Assembly: GCA_937888365.1 (NCBI GenBank)
Contig: CALBFA010000103.1
Span: 1-64,000 of the forward strand
Origin: an uncultured Fidelibacterota bacterium
GTDB taxonomy: Bacteria; Fidelibacterota; UBA8477; JABMPR01
Reading direction: 5' to 3'
Length of the DNA: 64,000 nucleotides
The notes below the pieces were generated by a model, which was given only the letters and a program-made list of their open reading frames with translations, searched no databases and was not told the DNA's origin. Shown here one piece after another: positions 15,817 to 24,492 of this stretch. How positions within the stretch are numbered: position 1 is the first letter of the stretch; each line of letters starts with the position of its first letter. The position numbers were made by a program, and so were the translations under genes.

Positions 15817-17058
15817 ATGAATAAGATGAGATTAGGAGCCATTATTTTAGGTGGGGGACGAGGCGAAAGATTGTCACCGCTTACCTTGCATCGGGCGAAG
15901 CCAGCTGTTCAAATTGGTGGAAAATATAGACTTATCGATGTCCCAATTAGCAATTGCATCAATTCGGGAATTCGTCATATTCATATTTTGACGCAGTTTA
16001 ACACATTGAGTTTGCATCGTCATATTTATCAAACGTATAAATTCGACACCTTTTCAAAAGGGACGATTGAAATCCTTGCCGCTCAGCAAACTATGGATAA
16101 TAGTCAATGGTTTCAAGGCACTGCAGATGCAGTTCGATCCTATTGGAGTCGATTTAAGGATATGAACGTTTCGCATTATGTAATTTTAGCGGGCGACCAT
16201 CTCTATAAAATGGATTATGATGCGTTTTTTCAGAATCATTTAGACACAAACTCTGATATTTCTATTGGCGTAATTCGAAAACATCGTGATGAAGCAAGAG
16301 AACTCGGCGTTTTAAAAACGGATGAAAATGATGTTGTGATTAAGTTTGTGGAAAAGCCTCAAACCAAAGACGAAATTGATCAAGTCATTGATGCGCGTTC
16401 CAAAGGCGAAAACGTTTTGGCCTCGATGGGGATCTATATTTTTAGCAAAGAGGTATTGAAGGATTTGTTGTCACAAGAGGGGAATGATTTCGGAAAGGAT
16501 CTTATTCCGCCTGCTATCGCAAAGTACAAGACATCCGCCTATCGTTTTCAAGGATATTGGGAAGATATTGGAACCATCAGAACATTTTTCGAATCGAGTA
16601 TTGCGTTGACGGGGGACAAACCTGATTTTTCTTTTTATGATGCCAATAAGCCCATTTATACGCGATCACGATTTTTGCCTGGAAGCCGTATTCATGGTGC
16701 TGAAATTAAAGATTCGATTATTAGCGAAGGTTGTATCATAGGCGATGCGAAGATTACGAATTCTATTGTTGGTATGCGAGGGATTATTAAAGACAATGTT
16801 GAGCTGGATCGTGTTTACATGATGGGGGCTGATTTCTATGAAGAAGAGGCTCGAGAAGATGCATTGATTCCTGTCGGAATAGGCGAGGGTTCGGTGTTGA
16901 AGAATATCATAGTGGACAAAAATGCTCGTATTGGTAAAAATACAAAATTGGTAAATATGCATAATATCGATTTTACTCAAACTGAAAATTATACGATAAA
17001 GCAAGGCATTATTATTATTCCAAAAGGTGTAGTGATCCCGAATGGGTTTGAGATATAG
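15817..17058 (+). CDS. glgC: Glucose-1-phosphate adenylyltransferase (ADP-glucose pyrophosphorylase)
   Basis: Makes ADP-glucose from glucose-1-phosphate and ATP, the committed step of bacterial glycogen synthesis. It has the pyrophosphorylase signature GGGRGERLSPLTLHRAKPAV, then KYRLIDVPISNCINSGI, then the sugar-binding stretch VEKP and GYWEDIGTIRTFFESS. A left-handed beta-helix domain with NSIV/DSIIS-type turns fills the C-terminus. The ORF track starts at GTG 15805; ATG 15817, behind a GAG-rich leader, is preferred and gives 413 residues, the usual length. glgA ends 17 bases upstream. A hairpin terminator follows. Confidence 0.93.
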   Translation: MNKMRLGAIILGGGRGERLSPLTLHRAKPAVQIGGKYRLIDVPISNCINSGIRHIHILTQFNTLSLHRHIYQTYKFDTFSKGTIEILAAQQTMDNSQWFQGTADAVRSYWSRFKDMNVSHYVILAGDHLYKMDYDAFFQNHLDTNSDISIGVIRKHRDEARELGVLKTDENDVVIKFVEKPQTKDEIDQVIDARSKGENVLASMGIYIFSKEVLKDLLSQEGNDFGKDLIPPAIAKYKTSAYRFQGYWEDIGTIRTFFESSIALTGDKPDFSFYDANKPIYTRSRFLPGSRIHGAEIKDSIISEGCIIGDAKITNSIVGMRGIIKDNVELDRVYMMGADFYEEEAREDALIPVGIGEGSVLKNIIVDKNARIGKNTKLVNMHNIDFTQTENYTIKQGIIIIPKGVVIPNGFEI

Positions 17059-17112
17059 TATTACGAATTAAAAGAAATTTTAAAAAGAATATTCTCGAAA
17101 TTCAAATTAAAC

Positions 17113-17149
17113 AAAAAGCTCATGAATTCATAACTCGTGGGCTTTTTTA
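17113..17149 (+). terminator. Terminator after glgC
   Basis: AAAGCTCATGA pairs with TCGTGGGCTTT (two G-U pairs) around a 9-base loop and is followed by a T run. It closes the glgAC operon. Confidence 0.75.
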
Positions 17150-17247
17150 TTGAAATCGTCCTTTGCAGGATTAGCTTCGCCCACCATGGATAGAACGAAC
17201 GTACAAGACTATAAAAAACAGCATAATAAAAATAGGTTCGTCGTTTA

Positions 17248-18021
17248 ATGCAATGTCTCATGCTTGGAAGCGGAAGCGGCGGTAATGCGTTTATTGTGAA
17301 ATCCGATAGCATTATGATTTTGATTGACGCAGGTTTATCTGCCGCTCAAATTCATAAACGGATGTCCATGCGAGGGCTTTCGGCAGACGATATTACAGCC
17401 TGTTTTATTACCCACGAACATGGTGATCATGTGCGAGGCGCTTCCATGCTTTCATTACGCCATAAAGTGCCGATATATATGCATCCTGCAACGAAGCAAA
17501 AAACATCCAAACTTTGGAGAGGCAATGAAACGATTCATTTCCTTGAAATTGGCGATAGTTATGAATTTTCAGACATAACGATTACCTCGATTCCAACATC
17601 TCATGACTCTGAATCATCTATGGGATTTTTATTCAAGAATAGTCGTTATCAATTGGGTTATCTCACGGATTTAGGTTCAGTTTCAGAAGATACCTTTTTA
17701 GCGATGAAGGATGTAGATTTCATCGTTATGGAAGCGAATCATGACAAAGAAATGCTTTTAAATGGTCCTTACCCAATGCATCTAAAGCGACGTGTGGATA
17801 GTCGAGTGGGACATTTGTCGAATTCGGATTCAGGCGAATTTTTAAATTTATTGGTTGAGTTAGGCAAACTCAAAGGCGCCATACTAGCCCATTTATCGGA
17901 AAAAAATAATACACCTGAAAAAGCATTGGAAACCGTATTGTCAAAATTAAAGACTAAAATTCCCGTGATGGTTGCATCACAACACGAACCCTCAGAAATA
18001 ATTGAAATGGAGAAATTATGA
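17248..18021 (+). CDS. YycJ/WalJ-type metallo-beta-lactamase-fold hydrolase
   Basis: Cytoplasmic metal-dependent phosphodiesterase of the YycJ family; in other bacteria the family has been linked to DNA repair as an exonuclease. The N-terminus LGSGSGGNAFIVKSD and LIDAGLSA are family hallmarks. The metal-binding motif THEHGDH covers residues 55-61, and YLTDLGSV and MEANHD supply further ligands, with AILAHLSEKNNTPE at the C-terminus carrying the last histidine. The 257 residues match the family. It overlaps the following cyclophilin gene by four bases (ATGA). Confidence 0.88.
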   Translation: MQCLMLGSGSGGNAFIVKSDSIMILIDAGLSAAQIHKRMSMRGLSADDITACFITHEHGDHVRGASMLSLRHKVPIYMHPATKQKTSKLWRGNETIHFLEIGDSYEFSDITITSIPTSHDSESSMGFLFKNSRYQLGYLTDLGSVSEDTFLAMKDVDFIVMEANHDKEMLLNGPYPMHLKRRVDSRVGHLSNSDSGEFLNLLVELGKLKGAILAHLSEKNNTPEKALETVLSKLKTKIPVMVASQHEPSEIIEMEKL

Positions 18022-18641
18022 AAAGAATAATCCTATTTAGCATCGTGACGAGCTTGTTCATATTGAATTGTTCCGGCGATAAATCCGAAACCGAAAATAA
18101 AAATGCATCCCCAAAAGAGGAGACGAACGTGTCAAATATTGAAGAAGTGGTCGTAATGGAAACAACATTAGGAACAATTGTTATTGATTTATACGAAAAT
18201 GAAGCGCCAATACATTCGGCTAATTTTAAAAAACTTGTGACTGAAAAACAAATAGTGGGTACGTATTTTCATCGTGTAATTCCTGGTTTCGTTGTGCAAG
18301 GTGGCGACCCAAATACCCTGGATGGCGATAGACGAAACGACGGTATGGGCGGCGTTCCAGGGGAAAGAATTACGGCAGAAATCGGCATGAAGCATTTGCG
18401 TGGTTGCTTGGGTGCTGCACGAGATAACAATCCTGAAAAAAATTCATCAACGAGCCAATTTTACTTTTGCTTAGAAGATTTACCTCAACTCGATAGTGGT
18501 TACACAGTTTTTGCAAAAGTGATTAAAGGGATGGATGTGGTCGATGCGATTGCTAAAGGGAAAACAGATCCAAACGACAATCCAGTAGAATCGATTTATA
18601 TTAAATCTGCAAAATTAGTTCCAAAGAGTGAACTAAACTAA
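18018..18641 (+). CDS. Cyclophilin-type peptidyl-prolyl isomerase lipoprotein
   Basis: Catalyses cis-trans isomerisation of prolyl bonds in exported proteins. The signal peptide ends in the lipobox LFILNC, so the mature protein should be lipid-anchored; an acidic/Asn-rich linker precedes the cyclophilin domain (about residues 48-205). Core motifs are ENEAPIHSANFKKLV, TYFHRVIPGFVVQGGDP and NSSTSQFYFCLEDLPQLDSG. Phe-His-Arg and Gln-Gly-Gly-Asp are the active-site stretch. It is coupled to the YycJ gene upstream and lies in a row with patatin and DsbD genes, with DsbD sharing the envelope-folding theme. Confidence 0.9.
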   Translation: MKRIILFSIVTSLFILNCSGDKSETENKNASPKEETNVSNIEEVVVMETTLGTIVIDLYENEAPIHSANFKKLVTEKQIVGTYFHRVIPGFVVQGGDPNTLDGDRRNDGMGGVPGERITAEIGMKHLRGCLGAARDNNPEKNSSTSQFYFCLEDLPQLDSGYTVFAKVIKGMDVVDAIAKGKTDPNDNPVESIYIKSAKLVPKSELN

Positions 18642-18687
18642 AACTTCGCAGAAATCTTGAATTGAACATCATCTTAGTGGAGAAATT

Positions 18688-19611
18688 ATGAAAAAACCTG
18701 TTATTGCCCTCGCTTTAGGTGGAGGTGGCGCTCGGGGCTTTGGTCATTTGGGTATTTTGGAAGGTCTCGAAAAACTAAATATTCGTCCGCAAATTATTAC
18801 AGGAACGAGCATGGGTGCTCTCATGGGAGCGCTTTATACGCGTTATCAAAACAGTAAAATTGTGAAGCAGGTTTTTGATGATTTGATAAAAAGTCCTGAA
18901 TTTGATAAACTTGGATTCAAAAACATGAGCATTGTCGATGCGAATAGCGGATTTTGGGACCAAGTGACGAACTCCATTCAAAATCGTGTTGTTATGAACA
19001 TTGCTCAAAGTCGCAAAGGAATTATACCGAACGTAAAATTGCATCACTTTCTTGAAAATGTCCTCACAGAAAATGTGTGGTCGAAAGATGGTGTTCGATT
19101 CGCAACCACAGCGACGGATATCATTGCAGGTGAGGATGTCTATTTTACAGATGGCTCTTTGCTGGATGCCGTTGAGGCTTCGATGTCGATACCTGGCTTT
19201 GTGCCACCAATCCCTCGAGGTGACCAACTCCTAGTTGATGGAGGTGTTTCGCAAATTGTTCCGATTTCCCTTGCCAAATTTATGGGAGCTGATTTTGTGA
19301 TAGCAGTTGACGTCGCTCAAACTGTTAACCCCGTGGCACAACTTGATAATGCCACTCAGATTGTAGCCCAAAGTGAGGGGATTACAGCATTCCTTTATAG
19401 AGAACGCCTGTTAAAAGAAGCGGATTTTGTTTTTACAATAGATATACCTGGTTCCCATTGGTCCGAATTTCATCGGAGTGAAGAATTTATTCATGCTGGC
19501 ACAGAAGTATTTAATCGTCAAGCTGAGAACCTAGAAAAAATAATTAAAACGCTACACACACCCATGTGGAAACAAAAATTAAAACAGATGATAAATCTGA
19601 AAAAGAATTAA
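18688..19611 (+). CDS. Patatin-like phospholipase (RssA-type)
   Basis: Predicted serine acyl hydrolase with a Ser-Asp dyad acting on lipids. The oxyanion loop GGGGARG is at residues 11-17, the nucleophile elbow GTSMG at 39-43 (Ser41), and the catalytic aspartate in LLVDGGVSQ (Asp184). No signal peptide is present, so it should act in the cytoplasm or at the inner face of the membrane. At 307 residues it fits short bacterial patatins of the RssA/NTE type. It lies 46 bases after the cyclophilin gene and ends 10 bases before dsbD. A good GGAG lies before the ATG. Confidence 0.9.
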   Translation: MKKPVIALALGGGGARGFGHLGILEGLEKLNIRPQIITGTSMGALMGALYTRYQNSKIVKQVFDDLIKSPEFDKLGFKNMSIVDANSGFWDQVTNSIQNRVVMNIAQSRKGIIPNVKLHHFLENVLTENVWSKDGVRFATTATDIIAGEDVYFTDGSLLDAVEASMSIPGFVPPIPRGDQLLVDGGVSQIVPISLAKFMGADFVIAVDVAQTVNPVAQLDNATQIVAQSEGITAFLYRERLLKEADFVFTIDIPGSHWSEFHRSEEFIHAGTEVFNRQAENLEKIIKTLHTPMWKQKLKQMINLKKN

Positions 19612-19621
19612 AGGACACGTC

Positions 19622-21400
19622 ATGCCCCTCATCCGAAACATTATTTTAACGCTTATTTTTACATGTTTTTCGATAGCTCAAGTCTTGCCAGAAGATATTG
19701 TTTTTGCGAAACCAATTTTGGGGCAAAATGGCATTAAAACGAATACTTCGATGAACGTAGCGTTGGAAATTGACATTCTTAGTCCTTGGCACGTGTATTC
19801 ACCAAAAGTGAACGACGAATTTTCAATTCCTATCCAAGTTATTTTTGAAGATTCAAGTGTTTCAATTTCTGACTGGCATTATCCTGAGGCAGATTTTGTT
19901 TCAGTCGCAGGTATAAAAGAGCCGTCAGCGGTATTTGGTGGAAAATTCTATTTAACGGCGACACTTACTGTCGGCGATGTCTCTTCTGAAACACTTGATT
20001 TAAAAGGCAGCGTTTATTATCAGGCCTGTAACGATGAGAGTTGTTTAATCCCCACAGAAGTTCCTTGGTCCGTGTCAATCCCTGTCTTATCGGCGGATAA
20101 AGCCATCACAATGATGAATGAATCATTGTTTGAATTAACCGAAACGATGGACGCAAATGAACCAATCGATGCAAATGAACAAGCTTCAGATGAGGTTTCC
20201 GACTTAATAGCGGAAAAAGGGCTCGTTTTATCACTCATTTTCATATTCTTTGGTGGATTGGCTTTGAATCTGACGCCATGTGTTTATCCTTTGATTCCTA
20301 TAACCATAAGTTTTTTTGGTGGAAAAGATCAAGGACGCATGAAAACATTTTGGATGGCGCTTGCTTACGTTTTCGGTATCGCAATTACCTACTCGGTTTT
20401 AGGTGTTTTCGCAGCGATGACGGGAAGTCTTTTCGGGACGCTTCTAACACATCCAGCCGTTTTAATAGGTATCGCCGTTATCATGGTTGGACTTTCACTT
20501 TCCATGTTTGGTGTGTATGAATTTCGACTCCCGTCTGGTTTAATGATGGCAGCAGGTCAGACCAAAACTGGGATTTTGGGTTCGTTATTTATGGGATTAA
20601 CCTTAGGAATCGTTGCTGCACCGTGCGTCGGACCATTCGTCATCGGGTTATTAACGTACGTCGCCAAATTGCAGGACCCATTTATGGGATTCCTTCTGTT
20701 TTTCACTTTAGCTATTGGTCTCGGTATTCCTTATCTCTTCATTGCAATGTTTTCATCGCGATTTAGCTCAATGCCGCGTTCTGGCGCTTGGATGATAGGC
20801 GTTCGTGTTATCTTTGGGATTATTCTTATTGGCATGGCTATTTATTTCGTGATGCCTCTTATGGGTGATTTTGGGATGTACGTCGTTTCAATCTTTTTAA
20901 TCCTGTCTGGAGCTTATCTCATTATTCTAAATAAAGATGGCAATGAGATGGCTGGATTTAGAATATTTAAGCAAGTTTTAGCGATTGTCTCAATCATGGC
21001 CGGGAGCTTTTTAGCAGCGCCTGAACATGACGCAAACGATGCATCAATTAAGTGGGAAAAGCCTTACACAATGGAAGAAGTTGACGCACTTCTTGCAACA
21101 AATCAAACAATTATGATGGACTTTTATGCCGATTGGTGTATTCCATGCAAAGAAATGGATAAATTGACATTCCCTGATGAGAAAGTCGTTGAATTGAGTC
21201 AATCATTTGTGATGATTAAGATTGATTTGACGAAAGCATCAGGCGAATTTGAGACGGCCGTTTATTCACGATTTGGTATACAAGGTGTACCAACGTACTT
21301 ATTTTTAAAACCAGAAATCAATGAAATTAGGGCATTGAGATCATCTGGATTTGAAAATGCTGAGACCTTTGTCAAGCGCATGAAGGCTGCGTTAAAATAA
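19622..21400 (+). CDS. dsbD: Thiol:disulfide interchange protein DsbD
   Basis: Carries electrons from cytoplasmic thioredoxin across the inner membrane to periplasmic thiol proteins. All three parts are visible: an exported N-terminal alpha domain with the cysteine pair C136/C141 (ACNDESCLIP), a central membrane domain of about eight helices with the redox cysteines C220 (LTPCVYPLIP) and C335 (APCVGPF), and a C-terminal thioredoxin-like domain with WCIPC (C506, C509). The 592 residues match full-length DsbD. It is the last gene of the YycJ-cyclophilin-patatin-DsbD row. Confidence 0.95.
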   Translation: MPLIRNIILTLIFTCFSIAQVLPEDIVFAKPILGQNGIKTNTSMNVALEIDILSPWHVYSPKVNDEFSIPIQVIFEDSSVSISDWHYPEADFVSVAGIKEPSAVFGGKFYLTATLTVGDVSSETLDLKGSVYYQACNDESCLIPTEVPWSVSIPVLSADKAITMMNESLFELTETMDANEPIDANEQASDEVSDLIAEKGLVLSLIFIFFGGLALNLTPCVYPLIPITISFFGGKDQGRMKTFWMALAYVFGIAITYSVLGVFAAMTGSLFGTLLTHPAVLIGIAVIMVGLSLSMFGVYEFRLPSGLMMAAGQTKTGILGSLFMGLTLGIVAAPCVGPFVIGLLTYVAKLQDPFMGFLLFFTLAIGLGIPYLFIAMFSSRFSSMPRSGAWMIGVRVIFGIILIGMAIYFVMPLMGDFGMYVVSIFLILSGAYLIILNKDGNEMAGFRIFKQVLAIVSIMAGSFLAAPEHDANDASIKWEKPYTMEEVDALLATNQTIMMDFYADWCIPCKEMDKLTFPDEKVVELSQSFVMIKIDLTKASGEFETAVYSRFGIQGVPTYLFLKPEINEIRALRSSGFENAETFVKRMKAALK

Positions 21401-21501
21401 CGTTTGCCAACAGGGACTATCTTTTATATGATTGACGAAAGTGAAAATAAATGAATACGGGCAACGGTCCATTTAATTTTGCTAACTATAGAGGACCAAT
21501 A

Positions 21502-23067
21502 ATGAGAAAATACACTATCGTAACTTTAATATTATTAATATTATGTCTAAATACTGCAATTTTTGCTGGGGCTGACGACGATAGTGAAAAAAATCTGTAT
21601 TGGGTTTACTTCACGGATAAAGAATTCGTACAACAGGGGGCGCCACTCCCGGCAGATATAGAAATTACCCATCTTACAGATCGAGCCTTAAATCGTCGAG
21701 AAATGAGAAGTTCAATTGGACTTTTGACGTATTATGATGTGGATATTGCGGCAAGTTATATTGAGGAAATCGAAAACCTCGGATTAGAGATAAGAACGAA
21801 AAGTCGTTGGTTAAACGCTATCTCGATACTTGCCACTGAAGGCGAGATAGTTTTACTAAACGGTAAACCTCATATTCGAGGCACATCAAGAGTGAGAAAA
21901 GTTTCTAAACGCGCAGTAAAAAAAATATCTAGAGACGAAGAAACACTTTTAGACTCGGGTGAATATGGATATAGTTTTGAACAACTGCAGCAGATTAATG
22001 CCATTGCTGCACATGATTCTGGATTTACAGGAGCAGGCGTACTTGTGTTAATGTTAGATACTGGATATCGCACGGATCATGAAGCTTTTTCGGGCGATCG
22101 TATCTTGGCCGAACGGGATTTTATTCAAGATGACAGCATTACAACAAATCAAGAAGGTGACCACGCTAATCAACATAATCATGGAACAATGACTGCAACG
22201 ACGTTAGGTGGTTTTAAAGACAGCATTCTAGTCGGTGTTGCATATGAGTGCGATTTTTTATTAGCAAAAACCGAAATATTAGATCAAGAAATTGAAATAG
22301 AAGAAGATTTATATGTCGCAGGCCTTGAATGGGGTGAAGCTTTAGGGGCTGATGTATCATCGAGTTCACTCGGTTACTTAGATTGGTACACTTACGAAGA
22401 TCTTACGGGGAATTTGGCTGTGACGACTATTGCGATCGATATTGCGGTAAGTTTAGGTTTAGCGTGTGTTACAGCGGCTGGTAATGAAGGCAGCAACACC
22501 TGGCATTACATCATTGCTCCAGCAGATGCAGATAGTGTTATTTCGGTTGGCGCTGTCAATAGTCAAGGGACAATCGCTAGCTTTAGTTCGTATGGACCCT
22601 CTGCTGATGGTCGTATTAAACCTGAAGTTTGTGCACAAGGTGTTAGTACTTTCACCGCATCTGCTGCGAGTCCAAATGCCTATACCGCCGCGAGCGGAAC
22701 GAGCTTAGCAACGCCTCTTGTCGGTGGAGCTGTGGCGCTTATTATTCAAGCTCATCCAGACTGGACACCGATGGAAGTGCGAGAAGCACTCATGATGACA
22801 GCAAGCCAGAATAGTAGTCCCGACAATCATTATGGATTTGGCATTATTGATATCATAGCCGCTATTAATTATAACCAAGATATGAATTATGGTGATTTGA
22901 ATTTAGACGGGAATTTGAATATTCATGATGTTGTACTCGCGGTTGAATGGACAATGAATCTTTCCACTCTCAATGCAAATCAAATTCAATTGCTCGACCT
23001 TAATTTTGATCAAGCGATTAACGTATTGGATATTGTTATTCTGATTGATTGGGTTTTAACTTTTTAA
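21502..23067 (+). CDS. Secreted subtilisin-like (S8) protease with C-terminal dockerin-like repeats
   Basis: Exported serine protease. The ORF track starts at 21451, but ATG 21502 has AGAGGA at proper distance and leads directly into a signal peptide (RKYTIVTLILLILCLNTAIFA), giving 521 residues. A propeptide-like region is followed by the S8 domain with Asp186 (MLDTGYRTDH), His227 (QHNHGTMTA), oxyanion Asn328 (AAGNEGS) and Ser401 (SGTSLATPL). The last 65 residues contain two calcium-loop repeats, GDLNLDGNLNIHDVVLAV and LNFDQAINVLDIVILIDW, which look like a type I dockerin and not a T9SS tail. The protein therefore probably docks to or is retained by something other than the sorting system used by its neighbours. 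Confidence 0.88.
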   Translation: MRKYTIVTLILLILCLNTAIFAGADDDSEKNLYWVYFTDKEFVQQGAPLPADIEITHLTDRALNRREMRSSIGLLTYYDVDIAASYIEEIENLGLEIRTKSRWLNAISILATEGEIVLLNGKPHIRGTSRVRKVSKRAVKKISRDEETLLDSGEYGYSFEQLQQINAIAAHDSGFTGAGVLVLMLDTGYRTDHEAFSGDRILAERDFIQDDSITTNQEGDHANQHNHGTMTATTLGGFKDSILVGVAYECDFLLAKTEILDQEIEIEEDLYVAGLEWGEALGADVSSSSLGYLDWYTYEDLTGNLAVTTIAIDIAVSLGLACVTAAGNEGSNTWHYIIAPADADSVISVGAVNSQGTIASFSSYGPSADGRIKPEVCAQGVSTFTASAASPNAYTAASGTSLATPLVGGAVALIIQAHPDWTPMEVREALMMTASQNSSPDNHYGFGIIDIIAAINYNQDMNYGDLNLDGNLNIHDVVLAVEWTMNLSTLNANQIQLLDLNFDQAINVLDIVILIDWVLTF

Positions 23068-23118
23068 ATTAATAATCTTTTTATTTGGTTCCGATAAAGG
23101 TTCCCCTAGCTTGCGGGT

Positions 23119-23778
23119 ATGAACGATTATAAAGAAAAATTACCAGAGTATTTTATAGATGGACCACCTTGGGAGCACCGAGATTCGATCGGTATATTTT
23201 TAGCGATTGTTGAGACCATTAAAGGCATTTTCCTTTTTCCTGAAACTGTTATTTCAGTTATGAAACGAAAAGGTGGACTTATTGATGCTTTCAGTTTTTC
23301 AATACTGATGCAAGTACTCGCCACATTAACTTTAGCAAGTGTTAGCAAACTTTTCGGTTTTAATTTTGAGCTTATTCCCCACGAACTTCTAGAAGGAGGA
23401 ATTTTGGGTGATATCTCATCAGGAATTTTAGTCCTTTTTTTTCCAGTAGGTGTCTTTTTACAAATTCTAATTTTTAGTCTGTCCATCTACATCGCCATTC
23501 GAATCATCGGAAACGATAATTATCAAGCTTCAACAATCATTCGTCTCTATGCTTATACGTCTGGCGCTACTAGTATCTGGACAATAGTGCCAGGGATTGG
23601 ATCTTTATTTGCCTTCTTTTTTTCATTTAGATTTCTATTTATTGGACTCAAGGTTTTATATGGAGAAGGGTCTGCCTGGCTCGTGAAAACGGTTATTATT
23701 TCAATTATTGTCACTCCTTTTTTAATCATTGCCGTTGCTTTGCCATTAGGTTCATTAATTCTTATCTTCGGGGGCTAA
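23119..23778 (+). CDS. YIP1 family membrane protein
   Basis: Inner-membrane protein with a Yip1 domain; bacterial members have no settled function. A soluble N-terminus of about 25 residues is followed by an amphipathic stretch (GIFLFPETVISVM), the place where the family shows its P-x-x-xF motif. Four to five membrane helices span about 55-215. The segment IRIIGNDNYQASTIIRLYAYTSG is typical. Length fits the family. No clear Shine-Dalgarno sequence lies before the ATG. The gene leads a loose row with a lipoprotein and an outer-membrane barrel gene. Confidence 0.75.
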   Translation: MNDYKEKLPEYFIDGPPWEHRDSIGIFLAIVETIKGIFLFPETVISVMKRKGGLIDAFSFSILMQVLATLTLASVSKLFGFNFELIPHELLEGGILGDISSGILVLFFPVGVFLQILIFSLSIYIAIRIIGNDNYQASTIIRLYAYTSGATSIWTIVPGIGSLFAFFFSFRFLFIGLKVLYGEGSAWLVKTVIISIIVTPFLIIAVALPLGSLILIFGG

Positions 23779-23838
23779 AGAAAAGGAACAAAGTGTGTCG
23801 ATAATGGTTCACAAAGTAAGAATGATAAGGGGGTTGAA

Positions 23839-24492
23839 ATGAAAAATATTTTTTTAGGGATGCTTTTTATAATCCTTGCTGGATGCTATACACAAGTGCT
23901 TCCTCCACAGGATTATACAGATTTACCCATAAGTGTGACGAATGTCAATATTTATACGACATCATCCTACTCTTGCTGGGATCCTTGGTGGGAGCCACCT
24001 ACCATTCGATTCGGGTCAATGTGGCCCAATTATTATAGTCGATATCCTTATCAATGGGGAGGCGGACTTTGGTATCCTTATGCCCCAAGTGATTCATATT
24101 ATGGTGAGCCAATTTATGAGGAAATGAAACAAGGTCGAGAATTTGGGCGCGAACGAAACGTCATCCCCGCTGCACCTTCAATAGGAGGAGCGAATACAAG
24201 CGGAAGCGGGTTTCAAGCAGTTCTCCCAATTGATTTAGATCATGGAAGAATAACGTCGACTGAAAATTCTGATAAAGACAAACCAGCACCTAAAAAGGTT
24301 GAAAACCTGACGCCTGTAAAAAAGAATCCTAAAAAGGAATCCAAAAGAGGCGTTAATGAAATCATCAAAGTGATTAGTAAAATTGCGTTGTCTTCCAATG
24401 ATAGCGGTGACGAAAATACTAAAGAAAAAAGTAGTGAACAAAAGAAAGAAAAAACTACGACTGAATCAAAATCAAAAAAACAACGCCGATGA
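23839..24492 (+). CDS. Lipoprotein with aromatic N-terminal and lysine-rich C-terminal region
   Basis: Not recognised. The lipobox IILAGC makes it a lipoprotein. After it comes a Tyr/Trp/Pro-rich stretch (SCWDPWWEPPT, YYSRYPYQWGGGLWYPY) and from about residue 145 a strongly basic low-complexity tail (KDKPAPKKVENLTPVKK and later lysine runs). It starts after a clear GGGGG-type leader and overlaps the following barrel gene by four bases (ATGA), so the two products are probably made together. It might be an accessory or anchor of that outer-membrane protein. Confidence 0.65.
   Translation: MKNIFLGMLFIILAGCYTQVLPPQDYTDLPISVTNVNIYTTSSYSCWDPWWEPPTIRFGSMWPNYYSRYPYQWGGGLWYPYAPSDSYYGEPIYEEMKQGREFGRERNVIPAAPSIGGANTSGSGFQAVLPIDLDHGRITSTENSDKDKPAPKKVENLTPVKKNPKKESKRGVNEIIKVISKIALSSNDSGDENTKEKSSEQKKEKTTTESKSKKQRR

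Noticed and set aside
18775-19227. Minus-strand ORF of 150 residues within the patatin gene
   Set aside because: The patatin frame has intact catalytic motifs through the whole stretch, and the minus-strand translation shows no recognisable domain.
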